A stretch of DNA of 64,000 bases from assembly GCF_900100395.1 (NCBI RefSeq), contig NZ_FNFB01000002.1, forward strand, positions 371,074 through 435,073. Reading direction: 5' to 3'. The position numbers and the translations under genes were made by a program. Shown here piece after piece: positions 8,637 to 15,134 of this stretch (positions within the stretch are counted from its first letter, which is position 1; each line of letters starts with the position of its first letter). The notes under the pieces were generated by a model, which had not been told where the DNA came from, made no database searches, and was given only the letters and a program-made list of their open reading frames with translations. This DNA comes from Nonomuraea maritima (lineage in GTDB: Bacteria; Actinomycetota; Actinomycetes; Streptosporangiales; Streptosporangiaceae).

Positions 8637-9485
8637 TTACTTCAGCGCGCCCGCGCCCAGCCCGGACTGGATCTGCCGCTGGAAGATGACGTACACCACC
8701 ATGACGGGCAGGATCGTGAGCGACAGCGCGGCGAACAGCGCCGGCCAGTCCGCCTCGTACCCGGCCAGCGTCGAGATGCTCGCGATGCCCTGGGTGAGCA
8801 CCCACTTGTCGGGGTCACCGGCGACCAGCACCAGCGGCAGCAGGTACTGGTTCCACTGCCCCAGCACGTTGAAGATCGTGATGCTGATCAGGCCGGGCCT
8901 GGCCATGGGGACCATGACCTGGAAGAACGTGCGGGTGTGCGAGGCGCCGTCGATCATGGCCGCCTCGGCGACGGCCTCCGGCAGCGTACGGAAGAAGGCC
9001 GCCAGGAAGAACACCGTGAACGGCAGCGAGTAGGCGATGTAGACGAGCACGAGACCGACGTGCGAGTTGAGCAGGCCGAACTGGCGGACCACGAAGAACA
9101 GCGGCCCGAGCGCCAGGAACACGGGGAACGCCAGGCCCGCCACGAAGTAGTAGTAGATCAGTTTGCTCCCGGCGAACGAGAAGCGCGCCAGCACGTACGC
9201 CGCCATCGCGCCGAACAGCATCGTGCCCGCCGTCCCGAAGAAGACCACGATGACGGTGTTGAACATGTACCGGCCGATGTGCGCCTTGTCCCAGGCCCGT
9301 CCCCAGGCGTCCAGCCGCAGCTCGCCGGGCAGTTGCAGGGGGTCGCCGAAGATCTCGGTGTTGTTCTTGAAGGACGCGAGGAACGTCCACACCAGCGGCA
9401 GGATGATCAGCAGCGCCCAGACGGCGAGCGCCACGTGGGAGAGCCCGTTCAGCACGCCGGATCGGGGCCGGGCCGGTTCGCGCAT
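8637..9485 (-). CDS. ngcG: Carbohydrate ABC permease (NgcG-like)
   Basis: A MalG-type inner-membrane permease subunit of 282 residues with six predicted membrane segments. The EAA loop reads EAAMIDGASHTRTFFQVMVPMARPG (about residues 172-196). It ends with the usual QRQIQSGLGAGALK tail. It is the last transporter gene of a three-gene unit with only 2 bases before it, so it is co-transcribed with the NgcF- and NgcE-like genes. The symbol is given because the binding protein of the same unit resembles NgcE; permeases alone would not decide the substrate. No ATPase gene is present, as is usual for actinobacterial importers that share MsiK. Confidence 0.7.
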   Translation of the reverse strand: MREPARPRSGVLNGLSHVALAVWALLIILPLVWTFLASFKNNTEIFGDPLQLPGELRLDAWGRAWDKAHIGRYMFNTVIVVFFGTAGTMLFGAMAAYVLARFSFAGSKLIYYYFVAGLAFPVFLALGPLFFVVRQFGLLNSHVGLVLVYIAYSLPFTVFFLAAFFRTLPEAVAEAAMIDGASHTRTFFQVMVPMARPGLISITIFNVLGQWNQYLLPLVLVAGDPDKWVLTQGIASISTLAGYEADWPALFAALSLTILPVMVVYVIFQRQIQSGLGAGALK

Positions 9486-9487
9486 GT

Positions 9488-10402
9488 CTACAGCTCGACT
9501 CTCTCGCGGCGGGTCGTCCGCAGCGTCAGCACGGCGAACGTCACGGTGAGGAAGAACAGCGCCACGCCCATCGCGGACGCGTATCCGACCTTCCCGTAGG
9601 AGAAGGCGTTGTTGTAGATGGTGATGGGCAGGATGGTCGTGGCGCCGTCCGGCTCGCCCTTATTGCCCACCAGCACCTGGATGAGCGCGAATCCGTCGAG
9701 GGCGGCGATGCCGAGGTAGATCCAGCCCACCTGGACGGTGTCGCGCAGCAGCGGCAGCGTGATCGAGAAGAACAACCGCAAGCGGCCGGCGCCGTCGAGC
9801 GCCGCCGCCTCGAAGTAGTCCTTCGGGATGGCCGCCATACCGGCCGAGAACAGCACCACGTAGAACCCGACGCCCTGCCAGACCATCACCGCGATGACCG
9901 ACCACAGGGCGAGGCTCGGCTCGATGAGCCAGCCGACCGGCTCGATGCCGAGCCTGGCCAGCACGCCGTTGAGGACGCCGACCTCGTCCGGCCGGTAGAT
10001 GGCCTGGAACAGGACGCCGACCACGGCGACGGCGAGGACCTGGGGGAAGAAGAACACCACCCGGTAGAACCGGGAGCCCCAGAGCCCGCGCACTCCTGAG
10101 CCGCCCGGCCCGCCGCCGAGGTTCAGCAGGAAGGACAGGAAGAGCGCGATGGCGATGGTGACGAGCGGCAGCGTCACCAGCATCACACCGTGGTTGCGCA
10201 GCGCGCGCCAGAACACCTCGTCCCGCAGCAGCCGGACGAAGTTGTCCAGCCCGACGTAGCTCACCACGGAGCTGTAGCCGTTCCAGCTCGTCAGGGAGAT
10301 CTGGAACGCCTGGATGTACGGGCTGATGACGAAGACCGTGTACAGGACGAAGGGGACGGCCAGGAACGCCGCCACGAACCCGTACGTGCGCAACCGCCGC
10401 AT
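9488..10402 (-). CDS. ngcF: Carbohydrate ABC permease (NgcF-like)
   Basis: A MalF/UgpA-type permease of 304 residues. A first membrane span lies near residues 9-28 (FVAAFLAVPFVLYTVFVI), then about five more. The EAA loop is FEAAALDGAGRLRLFFSITLPLLRDT (about residues 197-222). It begins 6 bases after the NgcE-like stop and is followed 2 bases later by the NgcG-like gene. It forms the membrane channel with that subunit. Substrate assignment (N-acetylglucosamine or chitobiose) depends on the binding protein. Confidence 0.7.
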   Translation of the reverse strand: MRRLRTYGFVAAFLAVPFVLYTVFVISPYIQAFQISLTSWNGYSSVVSYVGLDNFVRLLRDEVFWRALRNHGVMLVTLPLVTIAIALFLSFLLNLGGGPGGSGVRGLWGSRFYRVVFFFPQVLAVAVVGVLFQAIYRPDEVGVLNGVLARLGIEPVGWLIEPSLALWSVIAVMVWQGVGFYVVLFSAGMAAIPKDYFEAAALDGAGRLRLFFSITLPLLRDTVQVGWIYLGIAALDGFALIQVLVGNKGEPDGATTILPITIYNNAFSYGKVGYASAMGVALFFLTVTFAVLTLRTTRRERVEL

Positions 10403-10408
10403 GGGTCA

Positions 10409-11851
10409 CTAACTCCGCGACTGCTTGGCGATCGACTCGTCCTGCTTGATGTCGTCGGCCTTCTTCTGCATCGCGGTGCAGAACTGCTCCGGCGTGATGC
10501 GCCCGGCCATGACCCGGTTGGTCTGCTCGGTGCCGTAGTCGAACAGCTCCTTGTACCAGCCCTCGAACCTGGCCTCGGTGATGATGTTCTGGCCGGCGCT
10601 GTCCTGGGCCTTGGCCGCGCTCACCAGGCCGGCGGGCAGCTCGACGCCCTCGGCCGCGCCGTTGACGACCGTGAGGTTCTTCGTCTTCTCGGTGAAGCCG
10701 CGGGCGCCCTCCTTGGAGAGCATGATCCGCAGGTACTCGAGGCCGCCCTGCGGGTTCTTGCCCTTGGCGGCGACCACGAAGTTCTCGCCGACGCCCACCT
10801 GGATGGCGCCGTACGGCATCGCGTCGTTCGCGGTGACGTCGGGGATGGGGGCGATGGCGTACTCGAAGTCGTCGGGGATGTCCTTGGCCATCTCGTTCTC
10901 GATCCACGAGCCGACCGGGTAGAAGAGCACCTGGTTCTGCAGCTGCTTGACCTGGGTCTGGGTGTGGTCGAGGCCGAAGTACGCTTTGTCGCCATATTTC
11001 GCCTGGATCTCGGCCCAGGCGGTGACCGCCTGCCGCATCGGGTCGGCCGTCCAGACCCCGTCGACCAGGTTGTCGATGTCGATGATGGCCTGGTTCCCGC
11101 CGATCTTGGCGGCGGTGTAGAGGATGTTCCAGAGCTGGTAGTACGGGCCCTTCTGCCCCGGGTAGGCGAAGAGCACGATGCCCTCCTTCTTCGCCTCGTC
11201 CCCGAGAGCCGTGAACTCCGCCCACGTCTTCGGCGCCGTCCAGCCCTTCGACGCGAACAGCTTGGCGTTGTACCACAGCGCCCGGTGCGACACCGTGTAG
11301 TTCAGGACGAGGTTCATGCCGTTGACCCGGGCGTTCTCCAGCACCGCCGGCGTGAGGGTGTCGCGCACCCGCACCGCCGGGTCGTCGATGGAGGGCGCGT
11401 CGAACAGCGGGGTCAGGTCGGCCAGGTGGCCCTCGGCGGCGAGCGCGGTGAGGTCCATCGACTCGGGCCCGGAGTTGTTGAGCACGTCGGGCACGTCGCC
11501 CGCGACGAAGCGCGGGCGCAGCTGGGTGCCGATCTGCTGGGTCGCGTTGTGCTTGATGGTGACGCCGGCGTACGCCTTCTTGTAGAGCTCCTCGTGCACC
11601 TCCTTGGCGTACGCGTCGGTGTAGCCGCCGCTGAAGATGACCACTTCCAGTGGCTTCTTCGCGTCGACCCCGAAGGGGTTCTTCGGGTCCGCCGAGGCGG
11701 CGAGCGAGGTGGAGGGGGCGGGCGCGGGGGCCGCTCCGGTGCCCGCGGTGGCGCAGGCGCTCAACAGGCCCGCTCCTGGCCCGGCGACGAACGCGGTGAA
11801 GCCGATCCGGCGCAGCAGCTGGCGCCGGGTGATCTCGCCCGGATGGGTCAT
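10409..11851 (-). CDS. ngcE: Sugar-binding lipoprotein, NgcE-like
   Basis: From the ATG at 11851 (GGGAGC upstream) the protein has 480 residues. The N terminus combines a twin-arginine motif (TRRQLLRR) with a lipobox (LLSAC), so it is probably exported by Tat and lipidated. The mature sequence fits the N-acetylglucosamine/diacetylchitobiose-binding NgcE family, for example NPFGVDAKKPLEVVIFSGGY, the DNSG-like VLNNSGPESMDLTAL, and IDNLVDGVWT. It would deliver amino sugars to the two permeases encoded downstream. A perfect palindrome at 11865-11881 lies 13 bases upstream, next to or over the ribosome binding region, fitting repression by a ROK-family regulator. The family call is good; whether the ligand is GlcNAc, chitobiose or glucosamine oligomers is open. 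Confidence 0.78.
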   Translation of the reverse strand: MTHPGEITRRQLLRRIGFTAFVAGPGAGLLSACATAGTGAAPAPAPSTSLAASADPKNPFGVDAKKPLEVVIFSGGYTDAYAKEVHEELYKKAYAGVTIKHNATQQIGTQLRPRFVAGDVPDVLNNSGPESMDLTALAAEGHLADLTPLFDAPSIDDPAVRVRDTLTPAVLENARVNGMNLVLNYTVSHRALWYNAKLFASKGWTAPKTWAEFTALGDEAKKEGIVLFAYPGQKGPYYQLWNILYTAAKIGGNQAIIDIDNLVDGVWTADPMRQAVTAWAEIQAKYGDKAYFGLDHTQTQVKQLQNQVLFYPVGSWIENEMAKDIPDDFEYAIAPIPDVTANDAMPYGAIQVGVGENFVVAAKGKNPQGGLEYLRIMLSKEGARGFTEKTKNLTVVNGAAEGVELPAGLVSAAKAQDSAGQNIITEARFEGWYKELFDYGTEQTNRVMAGRITPEQFCTAMQKKADDIKQDESIAKQSRS

Positions 11852-11864
11852 GAGGGCTCCCGAA

Positions 11865-11881
11865 TTAGGAAAGTTTCCTAA
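11865..11881. promoter_or_regulatory. ROK-type operator before the NgcE-like gene
   Basis: TTAGGAAAGTTTCCTAA is a perfect inverted repeat with 8-base arms and one central base. It lies just upstream of the importer operon. From memory it resembles the operator of the actinobacterial ROK repressor CsnR (chitosanase control); this recollection is unverified. No ROK gene lies in the window, so the regulator would be encoded elsewhere. Confidence 0.65.
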
Positions 11882-11987
11882 ACGTTTGCCCGAACGTACG
11901 GACGACGCCGACACCCGTCAAGGGGTCGCGATCGAGACGTGACCTTGCCGTGATCCCTTGCGCGGAAGGCCTCCCGGAAGGAGAGTG

Positions 11988-12942
11988 ATGGGCATGATCG
12001 TCGAGTACGCGGACCGCGTGTGGCGTGGCGAGTCGGACGACAGCATCGTGGACGCCGGGATGAGCGGCAAGGGCGTCCACACCGTCGCCGACGGCGTGGG
12101 CTGGTGGCCCGGATTCGGGAACGTCATCACCTTCGAGACCGAGGGCGAGCTGCTGCTGTTCGACACCAGCAGCCCCATGTCGGCGGCGCAGCTGCACGAG
12201 GACGTGCGCAAGTGGACCCGCGCCCCGCTGACCACCGCGTTCTACTCCCACGGCCACATCGACCACGTCTTCGGGACGGGCCCGTTCGAGGAGTCGGGGC
12301 CCCGGGCCACCGTCTACGCCCACGCCGCCGTGGTCGACCGCTTCCAGCGCTACCTGCTGACCGGCGACCTGTTCATCACATGCCTCCGAGGAGACCCCCG
12401 CCTTCAGGCGGGGGAGGAATCGGACCCCTGCGGAGCAGGACAGGGGCAGCCGATTCGCCGTCAGGCGAACCGGTGTCGAAACGCCGCGCGACACGGCACG
12501 GTTCGGTAATCTGTTCGACGGTGGCGACAACCAAGCCACCGGACGAACGATCGCAAAGATCCTCGCCGCCGGGCCGGCGGAGAGCCGAAACGCCTGTGGA
12601 GCTGGTGTAAGACCTCAACGAGAGTCCTCTCGGGCGGGCAACCGGCAGTGAAGCAGGAAACCTCACGGGAGACCGTGTGAATCCCCTCCACTCGCGCGGT
12701 CGGTGGCGGACCTCGCGGGCGGCCCTGCGGCCCTCGCCGACGCGGCGCTCAGGGCGCTGGCCGAGGGCGACGAGCGGCTGGCCGGGCACCTCGCGGAGAT
12801 GGCCGCGCTGGCCGCCCCCGACGACCCTGGCGTGCACCGCGTCCGCGCCGAGGTGTTCGCCGCGCGGGCGGCCGGAGAGCTGTCCCTCATGGCGAAGGGC
12901 GTCTTCACCTGGGCCGCCGCCGAGTCGCGCAAGCGTTCCTAG
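11988..12942 (+). pseudogene. MBL-fold hydrolase (alkylsulfatase-like), disrupted
   Basis: The 5' part starts at an ATG with GGAAGGAG upstream and encodes about 125 residues of a metallo-beta-lactamase-fold enzyme, including the metal motif FYSHGHIDHVFG. At about 12379 host coding sequence stops and an IS remnant begins. Host coding resumes near 12690 and runs to 12942 with an alkylsulfatase-like dimerisation C terminus (VADLAGGPAALADAALRAL, then a terminal SLMAKGVFTWAA stretch). The piece YLLTGDLFIT looks like two separate TG motifs of the family joined, so roughly the middle half of the gene has also been deleted. No continuous frame connects the parts. The product is almost certainly non-functional. 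Confidence 0.8.
12385..12686 (+). mobile_element. IS200/IS605-type tnpB remnant with end hairpins
   Basis: The insert starts with a perfect hairpin (CCCCCGCC-TTCA-GGCGGGGG, 12395-12414). A longer imperfect stem follows, with arms GAATCGG 12417-12423 and CCGATTC 12450-12456. Bases 12499-12651 encode a degenerate TnpB C terminus ending AGVRPQRESSRAGNRQ and a stop; the preceding ILAAG..NACG matches the C terminus of the intact TnpB at 27611. Nearly all of tnpB is missing, so this is a non-autonomous or decayed element. The right end, after the stop, probably held the guide-RNA region. The boundaries are estimates to within about 10 bases. Confidence 0.75.
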
Positions 12943-13041
12943 TCAGTCCTCCCACCAGTCCGACAGCGGCGGTCATGGTGCGTCGATACCACCTATGTCC
13001 GTAATGTCGTGAGCGTTGCATCGAGCTAGGGGGCGTTGCCG

Positions 13042-13470
13042 GTGGGTGCCGAGCGGATCGTCGGCGTGGGTGTGGTGGTCGAGGCGGGTGGGCGGATCCT
13101 GCTGGGTGAGCGGGTGAAAGCGGGTGAGCCGCCGTCGTGGTGTCTGCCCGGCGGGGCGGTGGAGCCCGGGGAGACGTTCGAGGCGGCGGCGCTGCGCGAG
13201 CTGGCCGAGGAGACGGGCATCCGTGACGCCGGGCGGCCCCGGGTGACCGCCGTGGTGCTCGACCACCCCGGCGGCGCGGTGCGGGTGACGGCGGCCGTGA
13301 CCGTGGCCGCGGGCGCGACGGGCCCGGTGGTGACGGAACCGCACGTGTTCCGCTCGTGGCGCTGGTTCCCGACGGACGCCCTGCCCGAGCCGCTGTTCCC
13401 GGCCACCGCCCGCATCCTCACCGGGCAGGTGTGTGAGGACGGGGGCCACTACCGCGTCGCGGACGCGTAG
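13042..13470 (+). CDS. Nudix hydrolase
   Basis: A protein of about 142 residues. A GTG at 13042 is preferred because AGGGGG ends 8 bases upstream; a TTG at 13036 is too close to that site. The Nudix box is complete: [24 protein letters not shown] (about residues 37-60) with the REUxEExGU core. These are Mg-dependent pyrophosphohydrolases of nucleoside-diphosphate-X substrates; the substrate is not predictable here. The last codons lie in a 24-bp direct repeat shared with the convergent WYL gene. Confidence 0.88.
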   Translation: MGAERIVGVGVVVEAGGRILLGERVKAGEPPSWCLPGGAVEPGETFEAAALRELAEETGIRDAGRPRVTAVVLDHPGGAVRVTAAVTVAAGATGPVVTEPHVFRSWRWFPTDALPEPLFPATARILTGQVCEDGGHYRVADA

Positions 13471-13524
13471 GACCACGGGCGTCAGGCGAGTGCGAGGGGC
13501 CTACCGCGTCGCGGACGCGTAGGA
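13449..13524. repeat. 24-bp perfect direct repeat at two convergent gene ends
   Basis: The same 24 bases (CTACCGCGTCGCGG, then ACGCGTAGGA) occur at 13449-13472 and 13501-13524. The first copy carries the TAG stop of the Nudix gene; the second carries, on the other strand, the TAG stop of the WYL regulator. One sequence therefore encodes YRVADA-stop forward and SYASATR-stop in reverse. Confidence 0.9.
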
Positions 13525-14589
13525 GGCGAGGCGTTCGGCGAGGGTGTGGACGCGGTCGCGGAGTTCTGCGGGGCGCTCGATGACGAACGGTCGGTCGAGG
13601 GCGGCGAGCACCGGAGGCAACCAGTCGAGCCGCTCCACCCGTAGTTCGACGCGCCGCCAGCGTTCGGCCGCCTGGTCCTGGGCCCGGTCCTGGGCCCGGT
13701 CCTGGGCCCGGTCCTGGGCCCGGTCCTGGGCCTGGTCAGGGTCTGCCGACGGCGTGTTCTCCGCCGGGGCCTGGTCAGGGTCTGCAGGGGGCGTGTCCTC
13801 CGCCAAGGTCGCGACGCCCGCGGGAAGGTGGGCGCGGATCTGGTCGACGGTCGCGTGGACGCGCAGGCTCACCTTGTGCCGGTAGTCGGCCGTGGCGAAT
13901 CCCGACAGCACGCGCTGCGCCGGGTCGGGGCCCGTGGGCTCCTCGAACGAGCCGGGCAGGGTGCGCGCGTCCGCGATGCGGTCGAGGCGGAAGGTCCGGT
14001 CCTCGCCGATCGCCGGGTCGGTGCCCGTGACGTACCACCGGCCCGAGTGGGCGACGATCCCGTACGCGTGCAGCGTGCGTTCGCTGCGCCGGCCCTCGCG
14101 GTCGGTGTACCTGATCGAGACCGGCCGGCGGTGGCGTACCGCGTCGGCGATCGTGAGCAGGACTCCGGCGTCCGGGGTGTCGGCCTCGTCGGGCTGGTCG
14201 GTGAAGGCCAGGGAGTCCAGGAGTGTGTCGAGCCGGCGGGCGACGTGCATGGGCAGCACCCGGCGGATCTTGGCCGAGGCCGTCTCGCTCGCGGTGTGCG
14301 CCGTCAGCAGCCCCGCCCGGCGGCCGGCGATCAGGCCGAGCAGCACGGCCAGCGCCTCGTCGTCGCTGAGCATGAGCGGTGGCAGGCGGTAGCCGGGGGC
14401 GAGCCGGTAGCCGCCGTAGCGACCGCGTACCGACTCCACGGGCACGTCGAGGTCGATCAGCTGGTCGACGTACCGCCGCACGGTGCGTCCTTCGACGCCG
14501 AGCCGGTCGGCGAGTTCGGCCACCGTACGGGTTCCGCCCGACTGCAGCAGCTCCAGGAGGGTCAGCACGCGGCCGGTGGGTCGGGACAT
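13501..14589 (-). CDS. YafY-type WYL-domain transcriptional regulator
   Basis: The ATG at 14589 gives 362 residues. Residues 1-60 form a winged helix (TGRVLTLLELLQSGGTRTVAELADRLGVEGRTVRRYVDQL). A WYL domain lies at about residues 140-210 (RPVSIRYTDREGRRSERTLHAYGIVAHSGRWYVTG). A C-terminal WCX domain is interrupted by a low-complexity insert (APAENTPSADPDQA, then QDRA repeats) encoded by 12-bp tandem repeats. The gene is divergent from a VOC-family gene, and a perfect 10+10 palindrome lies between the two; the simplest reading is that this regulator controls itself and its neighbour. WYL regulators respond to small ligands, which are unknown here. Confidence 0.9.
   Translation of the reverse strand: MSRPTGRVLTLLELLQSGGTRTVAELADRLGVEGRTVRRYVDQLIDLDVPVESVRGRYGGYRLAPGYRLPPLMLSDDEALAVLLGLIAGRRAGLLTAHTASETASAKIRRVLPMHVARRLDTLLDSLAFTDQPDEADTPDAGVLLTIADAVRHRRPVSIRYTDREGRRSERTLHAYGIVAHSGRWYVTGTDPAIGEDRTFRLDRIADARTLPGSFEEPTGPDPAQRVLSGFATADYRHKVSLRVHATVDQIRAHLPAGVATLAEDTPPADPDQAPAENTPSADPDQAQDRAQDRAQDRAQDRAQDQAAERWRRVELRVERLDWLPPVLAALDRPFVIERPAELRDRVHTLAERLASYASATR
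13676..13735. repeat. 12-bp tandem repeat inside the WYL gene
   Basis: Five copies of TCCTGGGCCCGG, the last with one change, encode (QDRA)n in the regulator. The unit is a multiple of three, so gain or loss of copies would keep the frame and only lengthen or shorten the linker. Confidence 0.9.
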
Positions 14590-14607
14590 GTTTCCCAGCC
14601 TACGGCG

Positions 14608-14634
14608 AATAGTGGACCGAATCTGTCCACTATT
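14608..14634. promoter_or_regulatory. Operator between WYL regulator and VOC gene
   Basis: AATAGTGGAC (14608-14617) and its exact reverse complement GTCCACTATT (14625-14634) flank a 7-base spacer. The site lies 18 bases from the WYL start and 48 from the VOC start, suited to control of both. The TATT arms may also contain the promoter elements. Confidence 0.7.
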
Positions 14635-14682
14635 TCTCCTAGCCTGCGACGTGCACGTTTTCAGCACGGCTGAGGAGATTTC

Positions 14683-15081
14683 ATGGACTTCGTCTCGATC
14701 CGCATCATCACCGGCGACGTGGCGCGCCTCGTCGCGTTCTACGAGCGGGCCACAGGGATGCGGGCGGTGTGGGCGAACGAGGACTTCGCCGAACTCAGGA
14801 CCGCGAGCGGGACCCTCGCCATCGCGAGCACCCGCACCGTCCCGCTGTTCGCCCCGGGCTCCGCCCGCCCGGGGGACAACCACAGCGTGATCACCGAGTT
14901 CCTCGTCGACGACGTGGACCTCGTGCACCGCAACCTGAAGGGCTTCGTCACCGACATCGTCACCGAGCCGACCACGATGCCCTGGGGCAACCGGGCCCTG
15001 CTGTTCCGCGACCCTGACGGCAATCTGGTCAACTTCTTCACCCCGGTGACCTCGGAAGCAAGAGCCAAGTTCGGACGCTGA
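14683..15081 (+). CDS. VOC family protein (glyoxalase-like)
   Basis: A small protein of 132 residues with one vicinal-oxygen-chelate domain: IRIITGDVARLVAFYERATGM at the N terminus, FLVDDVDLVHRNLKG in the middle and NRALLFRDPDGNLVNFFTPV near the end, giving the second beta-alpha-beta-beta-beta unit. A GAGGAG lies 9-14 bases before the ATG. Such proteins include glyoxalases, bleomycin/fosfomycin-type resistance proteins and dioxygenases. The divergent WYL regulator and shared palindrome suggest inducible expression. No substrate can be named. Confidence 0.85.
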   Translation: MDFVSIRIITGDVARLVAFYERATGMRAVWANEDFAELRTASGTLAIASTRTVPLFAPGSARPGDNHSVITEFLVDDVDLVHRNLKGFVTDIVTEPTTMPWGNRALLFRDPDGNLVNFFTPVTSEARAKFGR

Positions 15082-15134
15082 CCCGAGGATGCGGGTCATG
15101 ACCGGGCGTCGGCGGGGGCGCGTGGTGGCGTTGC

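Noticed and set aside
13676..13735. Repeats considered as a CRISPR array or regulatory iterons
   Set aside because: They are contiguous, in frame and inside a coding gene.
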